Shown piece by piece: positions 13,295-24,900 of a DNA stretch of 64,000 nt (positions are counted from its first letter, which is position 1; each line of letters begins with the position of its first letter). The notes beneath the pieces were generated by a model. The model saw only the letters and a list, made by a program, of their open reading frames with translations, was not told where the DNA came from and did no database searches. This DNA is from Gyromitra esculenta. Its lineage: Eukaryota > Ascomycota > Pezizomycetes > Pezizales > Discinaceae. A program made the translations under genes and the position numbers. The stretch lies in contig JBCAML010000010.1 in assembly GCA_038503075.1 (NCBI GenBank), positions 1,550,001 through 1,614,000 of the forward strand, read 5' to 3'.

Positions 13295-15009
13295 TTACAC
13301 GCTAGTTTGAGCTGATTGAGACCCTAGCTCTTCTTTCCGAAACTTGTTGGCTTGGGCATCTCGAATCTGCAACTCGGCTGCCTTACAAGGATAAAATCCA
13401 CCCTTTTGTAGAACTTGCACATAACTCCTAATATCTTCCGTTAGGAGCTCCGGGGTCTCGATAGCAACGAAATGGCCACCCTGTTCCCCGAGATACTACG
13501 TCAGAAAAACTATATTCGTCAAAGGGGGTCAGGTAGCAGCCATGATGCTTACCCTGTCGTGCCTCTTGGACCAAATCAGTGCTTCGCCCGCCTCTGCCTC
13601 TACCCATTTCTCGGGGATGGGTATAATTTCCCCAGGGTAGTGGGAGTAGCCGAGTGGTTTTTGAACAGGCTGTATGAGAACATCTCTACCAGGGGCGTAA
13701 AACTATTACAACGTACGGGGAGTCAGTTATCAATAGCACTAAGGGATTACCCGAAAGGAAGTGTATGTATACTTCGCGGTATTGATATATGGACCGTGGA
13801 AACGTCTCAGTCAACCACCAAAGAGTTACGACCTGCAGGATCTTATCGATAGGCGGTGTTTCCGCAGACCATTCGAGATATTTCCCACCGACCCTGAATA
13901 TTATAGCTTGAGTCGCCCTTCCATTAAATAGAAATACGGAACAGGCTCGCTTCGAGGGGCTTACCATGCAAGTAACGCAAGCGGGCTGCTGGCAATCACA
14001 TGAGCCATTGTGTTTGGTCTCGTCGCCTGCATTGCGGCAAACATGCTTCCTGCTTCCTTGAATTCATCGCCACGTGCTTGGCCGGCGATGTCGATTTCAT
14101 CGAGGCCTTCACGAGAGTGTGGGATATGGGTAAAGAAAGACTGGACTTTTGACAGCAACGATTCGCTCAGCTACGAAGATCACTAACACATAGGTATGGA
14201 GAAAATGGCTTACGATGGAATCCTATAGCTCTGGTTAGCAGCATTCAATATTTTAGTGTTCCAGTGGAAGCTTACCGATACAATCAGAGTACTTGTTCTG
14301 CATAATCTTTGCCACAATAGCTCCAACATCTCCACCCTGGACCACATAGCCTCCATTGGCCTGACCGAAGCCTAGCCCCACCATTAATTCGTTCATCAGG
14401 TACGCGATGTCATACGTCCCGAAATCCTTATCTAGGGAAGGTTGAGATGAGAAACCGAATCCCGGAAAGCTGGGGACGATGACATGGAATGCTGGGGAAG
14501 TCGAAGCAGCCAAAAGGGGGACTATATCGAGGTATTCGACATAGGAGCCTGTTTATTCACAGATAGGTTAACAATTGAATTAGATGGTATTTGCACGGAT
14601 ATATACCTGGCCAGCCATGCATCAAAAGAAGCGGAACAGCATCTGGATTATCGGAGAAGGAACCGATAAAATGGATGGTGTATTCATCTCCATCGCTGTT
14701 TTTGACCGAGGTAGTATATTGAGGGACTTTGTTTATCTCCTCTTCATTCTTGCGCCTGATTCTCATATTAGTTATAGGAGGACATATAACTTCCGGTTTG
14801 GATGCCCACCAGTCAAAGTTGTTTTCCCAGTGAGCCTTTGTCTCTCTCATCCATTGGTTTGTAACCCCAAGTTTCTCATTTTTACCTTCATGGGTTGGCG
14901 GTGGAAGCCTGCCTAGACGCAACAAATTCTTGAAGTCGTCAAGATCCTCTTCCGAGACAACGACCTTGAAGGGTTCAAGAGTGAGGGTTGCGTTCCTTAA
15001 GAGTGACAT
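13295..15009 (-). CDS. Epoxide hydrolase, alpha/beta-hydrolase fold (upstream tandem copy)
   Basis: Eight exons: 15009-14810, 14755-14607, 14548-14276, 14222-14214, 14145-13965, 13893-13773, 13702-13553 and 13480-13295, giving 422 aa. It has the same domain order as the copy at 10969-12561: EHN region, HGWPG at 113-117, Asp190 in QGGDVGA, and His364 in GGHFVAIE. Exon lengths agree almost base for base with the paralog (200; 149+273 against 422; 9; 181 against 178; 121; 150). The differences are an extra phase-1 intron (14606-14549) that splits the HGWPG glycine codon, and a C-terminal extension of about 33 residues (GGFYPCKAAELQ onward). The catalytic residues are intact, so I expect an active enzyme. 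The extension and divergence suggest it may have a different substrate or location. Confidence 0.87.
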
Positions 15010-16250
15010 CGTGATATATATGAACTTATGAAAGGAGTAGCTTTCTTCAATGATGGTTAAAAATCTAAATGTTGCGGAGTAATAAGTTCTATAAATTCAT
15101 TGAAGAGGGGCCGATATAGTAGATTCAGAATACCGTACTTTGAATGGTGGATTCCCCAAGATCGGAAGCTTCTGTTATTTCGCGATCTGCCAGTTGTAGC
15201 GTTTATGCAAGTTTCTTGAAACGAGAACGCCAAATTGGGGGCCAGGAATGCACGTCGAAGGAAACATCTTGTAATTCAAGAAAATACTGCTCTGTGAGGG
15301 GAAATAAGAAACAAAGAAAAAGGCGCTCCAGGTAATTCAGATGCAAGAAGCGCTAGCCCGGGCAATCGTTCTACATAATATGACCTTTAGATTCGCAATA
15401 GCCGTTTCGTTGGTCTCGTTTAAAGAAGGCACAAAAAGCAATGATCAGGATCATCGTTAGAGAATATACACTTTCCGTTGTTTAATCACTGCCACTGGAA
15501 ATACATGTAGTGAACACTGTCCTTAACGATAACGATAAACTCAATATGTTCTTTTTGCCGGCACTGCTGGCAATACAAAGTTGGGCGAGCGACACAGGAT
15601 GAGAGTATACATACAACTTTACAGCTCCACTAACCGAGAAATTTGATATGGAGAAAAAACATACATGTACTTCAACGAACGTAAAAGTCTTCCAATTTGA
15701 GCAGCAAGCCGGATAGATATTGATAGATAAGATAGAACCACGATTATCTAACAAACTAAACGTTGAAAACCTGCTTCCCAATTCTCATAGAATCCAGCTA
15801 TCTCTAAGATTCGATATAACAGAGAAGCCTAACTCTATAGGCCACTTTCCTTTAGACAGACGTCTGCAAAAATGGATTCAAGAGGGTTCGCCGGTTTTTG
15901 CTCCAGATTTTATGATGTGTAACCACTCATGCATATGCAGTCCTCTCAAAATACAATCGGCTATTGTAAGCCCACATAGCCGAAAAAATAAAACTTGAGT
16001 AAGCGAACTGCACCTAAAAACCATGAGCTTATCTCGCGTATTAAGTGGGTGAATAAAATGCCTCTGGGAAACGCAATTTTCGAAGTAGATGTGATGAAAG
16101 TTCACCACAATCACCAGTACCAGCTCACCCATGGATGTATTTATATAAACTACAGACACAATAAAACCAATATATGGTTCATCCCAGATCCTACAACACT
16201 AAAAATGAGCTAACTCTATCATATCCTAAAATCAACCCTCACGCGTCAGC
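15010..16250. other. Intergenic region between the epoxide hydrolase and SRAP genes
   Basis: No supported gene. Open frames of 60-99 codons lack domains and do not splice into anything recognisable. Confidence 0.4.
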
Positions 16251-16305
16251 CACGTGATACGATTTACCACGTGACAGCAGTAATTGAGTCACGTTGCTGA
16301 CGTCA
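16251..16305. promoter_or_regulatory. Cluster of palindromic transcription-factor sites upstream of the SRAP gene
   Basis: Within 55 bp there are two CACGTG palindromes (16251-16256 and 16268-16273), an AP-1-type TGAGTCA (16285-16291) and a perfect CRE TGACGTCA (16298-16305). They end about 130 bp before the SRAP start codon. In fungi CACGTG is bound by bHLH and the other two by bZIP factors (Cbf1-, Yap/AP-1- and Atf1/Sko1-like families). That these sites regulate the gene is inference from position and clustering. Confidence 0.55.
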
Positions 16306-16435
16306 AGAACACGACCAGATAAGCCGAAAGGACAAGGTATCACGTCTCCCCAGGAACACTGACCGACTCCGCTTCTCATCCACCCATTCCTAGTAAATAA
16401 AGTTGTATTTCCAACCCAACTCGCTAACCGGCAGA

Positions 16436-17930
16436 ATGTGCGGAAGGTAGGACCTAAGTCTCGTCATATCCACAAACGAGCCCACCTCAATTCTTCAAAT
16501 CAGACTCTAACTCAAACACAGATACGCTCTCGCCTACCCTCCACAAGAGATAGGAAGACGTCTTATCGAGGATGGCATGCCTGTTGACGAAGCTCCTAAC
16601 GATGAAGGGGTGAATCAAGGCTACAATGTCGCACCAGGGAATATACAGCCTATATATCGCGCCATCCCTAGGCCTGATATCGGTCGCCCAGCTGAGGATG
16701 ATAATGACGAGAACGGCGATAACGGAGCTCGGGGAAGGACTCAAGGTAATGGTAGCAGTGGTGTAAAATATGTACTGGAGCCGATGAAATGGGGTTAGAT
16801 CTTTTTTTTTATTCTTTCATACTACCAGTAATCCTCACTTGTCGAATCGTACGAATTCTCTTCCTAAGAGACCCAAAGGCTAGAAATTTAATTAGGCTGA
16901 TTTACTTGCCTTACTAGGACTCATACCATCATGGACGAAAAGGAAACCTGATTACGGCACCCTTATGAAGACCATAAACTGCCGCGATGACTCGCTTTTC
17001 GAAGATACAGGCATATGGACTTCCATGAAGCACAGAAAACGATGCATAGTCCTCGCACAGGGGTTCTATGAGTGGCTAAAAAAGGGTAACGACAAGGTAT
17101 TTCCCCACCCATTCACCACCATACTGCTGTTACTAACCGAGATAACACGTAGATCCCACATTTTATCAAAAGGAAAGATGGTAAACTACTATGCATGGCT
17201 GGCCTCTGGGATTGCGCGCAGTATGAAGGTTCTTCCTATCTTTCCTATGTACAATAAGCAACAAATACTCAATAGCCAATTAGGTACCACCGAAAAGCTC
17301 TACAGTTATACTGTCATCACCACCGCTTCCAATAAGCAGCTCAGCTTCATCCACCACCGCATGCCCGTCATCTTCGAAAACGGCTCTGAAGATATCCGCA
17401 CCTGGCTCTCTCCCACCAAGACCTGGAGTACAGAACTCCAGTCGTTACTAAAACCGTACGAGAATGAATTGGAAATATATCCTGTTGTTAAAGATGTTGG
17501 GAATGTTCGAAACAATTCACCAACATTCATAATCCCTCTTGACTCGAAAGAAAACAAAACGAACATCAAGAACTTCTTCGCCGCGCCACAGAAACTCAAG
17601 GTCGAGAGCCCCAACAAGGCTGAACCAGAGACGTCAGAGAACAACGCTCCGCAAAATTCAACAACAAAGCCTCCGTTGAAAAGAGAAAGAGATGAATTCG
17701 AGGGAATTGCGGATACGGTAACGGCAGAGACTACAGATATACGTTCGCCGCCCTTAAAGGCTGTTAAATTTGAAGATAGCTTCCAGTCATCTGGTACCCT
17801 TCCGTCTACACCGAGGATAAGATCGGCGACAAGCAACCTTGCGAACAAAAAAACCCCTACACCGTCATCCAAGAAGAAATCCGCAAAGAGCGATGGTACT
17901 CCAAAGATAACGAGTTTCTTTACTAGATGA
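16436..17930 (+). CDS. SRAP-domain abasic-site shield protein (HMCES/YedK family)
   Basis: Five exons: 16436-16446, 16522-16793, 16918-17096, 17153-17228 and 17284-17930, giving 394 aa. SRAP proteins crosslink through Cys2 to abasic sites in single-stranded DNA at replication forks. The start is fixed by the invariant MCGR: Met is followed directly by Cys2, and the 11-nt first exon ends inside the Arg codon. Other family residues are present: N115 in NCRDD, Glu146 in GFYEW, and His203 in HHRMP. The SRAP fold covers about residues 2-245. A charged, disordered tail (about 245-385) follows. The last residues, TPKITSFFTR, resemble a PCNA-interacting box (small residue, x, x, Ile, x, x, Phe-Phe). 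Intron phases and frames all agree. The family assignment is firm; PCNA binding is inference. Confidence 0.92.
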
Positions 17931-19368
17931 ATACTATCCATACGGCGGTTTTTTGTTTTTTTACGCTATTTCTTTGAGATATTTCTTTGGTTTTCAGCAG
18001 AGAAGGGTGGTGTGCTAGGGTTTAGGCAGCTGCACGGTGGGGAGTTTTAATTCTGGTGAGACTTTATAATGATGTTGTGTGGTTTCTTAATTGATGGATT
18101 GGTATAAATGGCAAGAATATCCGTTGCTATATGGGCAAACATAAATATATCGCAGGCAGACTGTTAAATTTACATATATAATTATGAAAACCGTATTTGG
18201 CCAAGGGAAACATGGAGCATGTAGATCAGGTAGATAGCATCAAAGCATCATGGGTCAGCGGGTAGGCAGGATCCTCTCAGTCCATCCATTGATTGCAAGT
18301 TGCATTGGCAAGTGACAGAACGCGTATCTCACTGTTCCCTCAGGCTTAGTGCTCTCGAGAGTGGCTGTTTCAACCTCTCTGAAATTCCCACGACACCTCG
18401 CGTTCGGAAATACTGAACGCAATTTTATCGACACTGGCGACACTGCCTACCTGACATCAACTTCAACTACAAATTAGCCCTGTCAAAGCCAATTCAATGG
18501 CTGTGGCTATCTCAAAAAGAGCATCTTGAACCTTTTTAACCATGGCCAAATTATCCCACCTGCTCCCCAGCAACAGGAACGGGGTCATCTAAGCCACCAT
18601 CCCGCGTAACCGTGACTAACTTTGTGGAAATTTCCTCAATACCCCAACACCTAGTGAAGAGGAGGAAGCAAGAAGCAAAATCCTACAGCATAGCCTCGGC
18701 AGACAGGATTGATAATAAATATCTCGACCCACCAGTTTTAATTTTCACCTGAACTAATACAACGATCGAGAGAGCTGTCAAATCCCACAATATGAGTCTT
18801 CTATACGCTAAATAAAATGTACGAACAAGTTTTATTCAGTGACTGAGGAATGAAAAAATAAATCTCAAAGTCCTAGCAAAGCCACACTGAGTGATATTTC
18901 ATGATTAACTCTAATATCACCTTCCAAAAGAATCATTATTTTAGTCAAGACGGATGCCACACATAGCTAAATACTATATCTGTAAGACCAGTACTTTTTA
19001 CCACACAGGAAATCTCCAAGAAGCTTTAGATAACAATCTAGACGCTATAACCTGCCTGGTTGCTATCGGAAACACAATACACAGGCACAAGTCCTAACTG
19101 CTTCTTATGAACCACTAAAAGATAACCGTAGGGTTCAAAGTAGGGATCGAGCAAAGTTCCATGAAGAACTTCCAATAGTAAGGTTTAATAACTAACGCTG
19201 ATGGGTCCTCTGCCCTGGGTGTAGTTTAAATATCACTTGCTTTGCTTGTTTGGTATCATGTTCGTTCGAATATACTCTCCGTCTAACCAATCTGGCAGGA
19301 CTAGGTCTGTTGTGGACGCGTCATGACTTTGAGGTTTGTGTCGCGTGAAGCAACAACAAAGTCTCTTG
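17931..19368. other. Intergenic, AT-rich, no gene seen
   Basis: Only short featureless frames. It holds the 3' flank of the SRAP gene (T-rich after the stop), then AT-rich sequence up to the MITE at 19369. Confidence 0.4.
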
Positions 19369-19570
19369 TAGTGTTAGTCTTGGGGCGGGGCGGAAACAGG
19401 ACGGTCTGTGCACACCATTGGGGCAGGGTGAAAGTAAATCCTCCGCCCCATTAACCTGCATTAACATATGTTAATCAATGGGGCCCTGACATGGCCCCGC
19501 CAGTTATTGCCCTGACGGGGCAGGGTGGAGGCCAATATTTTCACCCCGCCCCACCCCAAGACTTTTGCTA
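19369..19570. mobile_element. hAT-like MITE (202 bp) with GC-rich terminal inverted repeats
   Basis: The 8-bp direct repeat GTCTCTTG flanks the element at 19361-19368 and 19571-19578. Inside it the ends are inverted repeats: left TAGTGTTAGTCTTGGGG.., right (reverse complement) TAGCAAAAGTCTTGGGG.., with 18 near-perfect bases from AGTCTT on. An 8-bp duplication and a TAG/CAG-type end are hallmarks of the hAT superfamily. There is no coding capacity. Its G/C-rich subterminal runs contrast sharply with the AT-rich surroundings. Confidence 0.72.
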
Positions 19571-20092
19571 GTCTCTTGAAGAAATAAAGGATTCTTTGCA
19601 TGAAGAAAATATTACTTGAAGATGAAACGAACACAGGACTTTGAAAGTATGAATGAAAGTTATATACCGCTAAGCTATACAATATAATATTGATAAAGCT
19701 TGTTCTTCGTCGCTAATAATTAGAAAGAAGACCCTTCTCAATGGTAGAACACTAGACTACTTATAGTAGTCAAGCTTTGAGTACAAAGGCTATGTAATAA
19801 CATGAACTAACATGAAAAAATCCCATAGACCCTGAACGCTTTTCTTCGCTCCTACCCCTCTCATTATCGTATGGCGTGATTGTCAGAATTAACTGGCGAC
19901 GCAACGTGTAATCGAATCAGGGCAGTGTCAATCAAAAGAGTCGGCCATTAATGACACAAGGAAACCGAACATCCAATCCATCCGTTAGTGCTGTCTCCTC
20001 TACTCTTATTGCACTTCGTCGATAGGGTGAATCAAGAGCCAAGTTGACAGGTAACAGACTTAATAGTAATCAACAAAGATTATCTCAAGGAG

Positions 20093-20906
20093 CAAGATTC
20101 TCGTCAAGCTCTCAGGTATCCCCCGAGATAAGCGGTGCTACTTGAACGAGAAACTAACAACGAAAGTTTCACGGATTGAAGTGAGGAGGTCGGTTAGGAT
20201 CATGTTGGATGGATGGGACGGATTTCGGCTATTGGGGATAATGTCTTTGTATTTCGGTTGTTGTCGGGTTGTTGTTGGTGTTACGGGAAAGTGGGGTATT
20301 TAAGTGAAGGATCTGGGTTATTCTTGTTTCTCTTTCCTTTCTTTCCTTAAGCAACGTTCTTGTTTCACTTCTGCTGTATTGGTATAATTCTACTTTGATT
20401 CTACCTCAAAATCCCCGCTGCCGCTGTGAAACATCGCCGATACTTCGCCTTGAAGTATACCCCTTGTAGGACCTGTAGACCATATCGCACTCTTCGAACA
20501 TATTGGTTTCCCGTTTAAGTAGCACTGCTCACCTTCAGGGATACTGAAAGGCTTAACGAGAAGCCAACCGTGAGAGAAAGTGTATACGAAGATTTTACAG
20601 GCTCTACCAGTGGTTCAAGTTATGATGACTTGAAGACAGCGACAGCGAAGGATTACGAGATGTAATCAAAGGTTGTATTGTAAGATACAACGAGTGAACA
20701 ATAGAAGACGTTGCTTAAAGAAAGAAGAAGAAAAAGTACAACAAGAAGGGACATCCCTTCGCTTATATACCCAGATCCCATCTCTTTGATGACAAACGTA
20801 TGACTCATTGTAACCGAAACCAAAGGAAACCTAACGAACAACAACATAACACAGCGACCATATATCCTCACATTAGGCTAATCAACGACAACATCCATCC
20901 ATGAAA
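20093..20906 (-). mobile_element. Solo LTR (minus) interrupted by another solo LTR; TSD GATTA
   Basis: An LTR of the same family as those at 52-62 kb, read on the minus strand. Its ends are TCTCAAGG (20093) and CATGAAA (20906), and GATTA is repeated on both sides (20088-20092 and 20907-20911). Without the inner insertion it is about 400 bp. It shows the family landmarks: TATA box, AAGCAACG and CTCAGGTATCCCCCGAGA in complement. Confidence 0.87.
20167..20575 (+). mobile_element. Inner solo LTR (plus) nested in the 20093-20906 LTR; TSD GAAAG
   Basis: It starts TTTCACGG and ends GTGAGA, is 409 bp long, and is flanked by GAAAG at 20162-20166 and 20576-20580. It is a diverged subfamily (TTCGCCTTGAAGTATACC in place of the usual U5 text) but keeps CCTTAAGCAACGT and the AAGTAGCACTGCTCA block. 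Confidence 0.82.
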
Positions 20907-20920
20907 GATTACTACTAACC

Positions 20921-21002
20921 GACCTGGTTGGGAATTGAACGCTAGTCCATATGTGTGCATCATAAGCGAATTCAAGTCGTAACCAACTAAGCTACCAATA
21001 GG
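20921..21002 (-). other. tRNA-like sequence (possible tRNA pseudogene)
   Basis: On the minus strand there is a perfect A box TAGCTTAGTTGG (20994-20983) and a good B box GTTCAATTC (20940-20932), about 43 nt apart. The flanks CCTATTGG and CCAACCAGG could form a broken acceptor stem. I cannot draw a proper T stem or anticodon arm, so it is not called as a tRNA gene. It lies between the two nested LTR composites. Confidence 0.35.
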
Positions 21003-21112
21003 TATAACACCCTCCCTAGGTCCTGAGGAACAGTTGAAGTATACTAAGGCTAAGAAACCATGTCAAGAAAATCTCTATCCCAAGAAAATATCTGCAATGG
21101 ATATTAAACCAG

Positions 21113-21937
21113 TTTCATGGATGGTTCGGGTCGTTAGTTGGTCGCTGGGATTTCTTTTGGTGTGGTATTACGTGGTTGTTCTACGTGTTTCTTTGGGTTT
21201 CCATTTATAATGAGTCATATGTTGGTCAGCGAAGGATAGGATAATGGGTATATAAGCAAAGGGTGTTCTCCTTTTGTTGTGCCTTTTCTTCTTCTCTCTT
21301 TAAGCAACATCTTCTGTAGTACTCTTCTTTGTATCTTTACAATACAAACCTCGGTTACACCTCGTAACCCTTTGCTGTCATTGTTAATAAGTCACCTTGA
21401 CTTATCGCACCTGTAGAGCCTGTGGAATCATCTCTCAAGGAGCGAGATTCTCGTCAAGCTCTCAGGTATCCCCCGAGATAAGCAGTGCTACTTGAACGAG
21501 AAACTAACGACCAGAGAGTGTACGAAGGTTCTACAGGCTCTACCAACGGTTCAAGTTATGATAACTTGAAGACGGCGACGGCGAAGGATTACGAGGTGTA
21601 ATCCGAGTTTGTATTCGTAAAATACTGCGAGTGTACAATAGAAGACGTTGCTTAAAGAAAGAAGAAGGAAAAGTACAAGATGAGGGGAAATCCCTTCGCT
21701 TATATACCACGTTCCAACCCTTTCGATGACAAAGACATGACTCATTGTAACAAGGAACTCATAGAAACCCAAGGAACAACAACGAAACCCGACAACCATG
21801 TACCCATGTACTTAACCGATCAACATAACAACCGTCCATGAAATCATCGTTCAAACTCTTGTCGCTTGTTTTCATTCAAGTAGCACTGCTCACCTTTGGG
21901 GATACCAAAGGGCTTGACGAAAACTCACTCCTTGAGA
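21113..21937 (+). mobile_element. Solo LTR (plus) interrupted by another solo LTR
   Basis: The ends are TTTCATGG (21113) and TTGAGA (21937); without the insertion it is about 409 bp. The flanking 5-mers ACCAG and ACCGG look like a target-site duplication with one later change. It contains TATATAAG, TTTAAGCAACATC and the AAGTAGCACTGCTCA block. Confidence 0.84.
21433..21843 (-). mobile_element. Inner solo LTR (minus) nested in the 21113-21937 LTR; TSD TCATC
   Basis: It is 411 bp from TCTCAAGG to CATGAAA and flanked by perfect TCATC repeats (21428-21432 and 21844-21848). It is closely related to the family LTRs at 52-62 kb. Confidence 0.88.
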
Positions 21938-24900
21938 ACCGGTATCAGAAAACGAGGGTAAACTATGAAGGGATAATATACAAATTTCCAGGAAATTGAA
22001 TTAACAAGGTTCATTGCTAGATTTATTATAATTCTATTTATTTCTTGTTACTATTTTGAAGCTATATTTACCACTTGTTGGAAGATGCTCATTGGTGCAT
22101 TCTCTTAGGCATGTGTGGAAGGATGTGGGTGTTGTCTTAGGGGGGGAGAGTATCCGAAAATACTACAGGAAAAGCGCGAGCATGGGAAAGGTTTTCTCCC
22201 ATGAGAATTCTGGAAGATCACAGCCCAAAGAGACATTTACACAAAACCAAGGTGTTGGATATATGGGATAGATTGTAATATATACCTATATATAGGGTTT
22301 GATCCATCCAACGGGTATGCTGGAGCTCGCTAGATAGACTAAACAGACACCGGTACTTGGTAAAGGGGCCCGCGGAGGGTACAGCATGCATATCTCTATT
22401 CTCTGTATACGGCATACGCATCGGAGGCATTTTCACTATTCACCTATTTCTCTCCTTCATTTTTTGGGGAGGAACATCACCAAAACCTACCTTTAACGCG
22501 GCCTATGATGTAAACCCGAGTGAGCTGTCGTGATTAAATCTCAGTAATGAAGAATATCTTTGGAACGGAAAGTCATTACGTACTAATTACGCTAACCCCG
22601 AAATCTCTTAGCCTTGGAACTCACATGACGTCGACGCTACATAATATATCCCCCTACCTCAAACCAAACCTTTATCTATCTCAATCGAGATCGGCCATGG
22701 ACCAGCACAATGCCAAGTTCGACATGGATCTTGGATCGTCGAGCCGCGGACGGGAACGGCACTTGGGGATCGAGATACAAGATACGAAACCTTTCAAGTT
22801 TCAATATAGCGAGCTATCCTCGACAGTTGTAAACCTGCCGGAGATGTTAACCAAAGTGGGCTTTGTTTTGTTCGCTACTCTTGCAGACCTAGGGGAGCGA
22901 CGAAATTAATATTGTCATGCGAGTGTGTCCCGTAGGTTTCCGTATCGCCCATCGTTTGTGCGGTGATGCTTACTATAGGTACATCGCCGTTGCTAGAATT
23001 GGGTAGATCGCGATGGATGGATAGATGGTTCAAAGTACTGGTGCAGTTGTCATCCGACCGGCGCGGTACTGGTACACGCGTCGTTTTATATGCGTGACAG
23101 ATCACACTATCAATTTCCCGTTCGAGCGCAAACTGGAGCATTTTGACTGGCCATGGAATGTTCTAGAATGCAAGCAAGCAGCATCACCGATCATCACTCT
23201 ACGTTGAATATCATCGCTGATCTATCTATATCGGAGCGTTGGTATTTTAGGTACTTCTGTGGTAAGTATTCTTTATCTGCCGCAAACACACTCCGCGCTA
23301 CTGCTCTGGGTTGCGTTGCGAATCTCCTTATACAGTAACACTTCTGCGTGTTTCCTCAAGGAAGGGAATATTACCTGATCCTTGAATCTCGAGATACACA
23401 GATTAACGAAGAAAACGGTAAAGGTCCGAGAAAGGAAAGAAATTGTATGAGTGCACAAATAACCCTAGCCCTTACCGGAGTTTACGGGATGTTTTTTCCC
23501 ATTTCATTTATTATTACCCGTTCCACAACAGGAGCACTCACCGCCGAGTTCTACTCTTAAGCCAATATCTTATCCTTGGCTATTTATAGCCCCAGAGAAA
23601 CACCTGCTAACAGAATATCTCGGTGCAAGGCTGGCGATGTACCATTTATCTCGAGACGATCACAGGTGTGTGTGTGCGACAAAAATCAAACAAACCGAAA
23701 GCATATCCGGCCCATGACTCCCACATCCAGCATGGAAAGCGTAAAGACTTCCCTCCTCCAAATAGCCTATCAAACAACAAGAAGATGAGTAGGCTGCGGG
23801 GAAGCGAAGTCGGTAAGAAAACCCGTATCACACCCTGAAGCCTTTAATTATTCCCGTGCTCGACCAATTGGCGATAATAATATCTCATTGGCAGACCTCA
23901 TCGATTTAGCAATGCTTCCAGACCGGAAATTAGATTTACAAAGTTTAATTCCAGTCTCATTGCTCCACGGCCCACAATGAAGTCAGCGAGCCAACCGTTG
24001 AGTGTTTCACCGAAGACTGGAGTTGAAAGAAAGAATGAAACATCTAGAACGCCACCATATCCATTCGCATCCCGTGCCGAACAGTTTCCTCGAAACCTTA
24101 AAGCTCCAAGCCTCGCCCCACAAGGCGTCCCACAATTCACGACCAATCACTCGATACGCTCCCCTTCACTACACAAGGATACGCCTTCCCAAATCCCACG
24201 ATCCAGAAACGCGACCACACTTAAGCAGAGAGTATCTATCACGCGCTCTCCACGGTCTCAGGACAAATACATTTGACATATGGCCTAGGTTTCCGGAGCA
24301 CCTACCCACGGGAACATGCACACGATTATCCGGGTTCCGGCTCTGGCCTATCCCCTCCAACACACATGTTATGCATATATGTAAGTCCATATAAAGATTA
24401 TCTGAATTTTTGCCGAATGAATCTCCCGTTTGAATAGAACACTATCTTATCTCCGCCCCGTGTGTAGGGTCTCTTCCGTATGGTGCAACTAGCTATTCAC
24501 GTCGGACAGTAAGCAAGACACATCGTTGTTAGTGAAATCGAAGTACAGAGAACTCGGTGTGAGACCGGCTGGTAAGAAAAGCCGTGAATAATGTACTGTA
24601 GAGGCACGAACGGGCTCGTGTCCTCACGTGGTCCGCGTCCAGTCCCCCGAGAACGGGAATGGTCTCCCAACACCCCCACTGTTGGTTTGAGATCCCAATG
24701 ACCTTGCATTCAGTTGTCCTCAATCTGTTTTTTGGAATTCTGCCAGGCCATATTTGTAGCTAAATAAGCGCTGACAATTCAAAGGGATCAGTATTGATAC
24801 CGTGTCCCAGCGTGTGGTGAGTCAAAATGACAGCGCAACCGAGGGACCGAGAACGTGCTTCCCCCAAGAATATCATGTTATTACCATTAGTGGGTACCTG

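Noticed and set aside
17306..17941. 211-codon minus-strand frame opposite the SRAP gene
   Set aside because: Antisense shadow of the conserved SRAP exon 5; no domain of its own.
22547..22909. 120-codon plus-strand frame with MDQHNAKFDMDLGSSSRG
   Set aside because: No recognisable domain; the only intron that could extend it would be about 31 bp.
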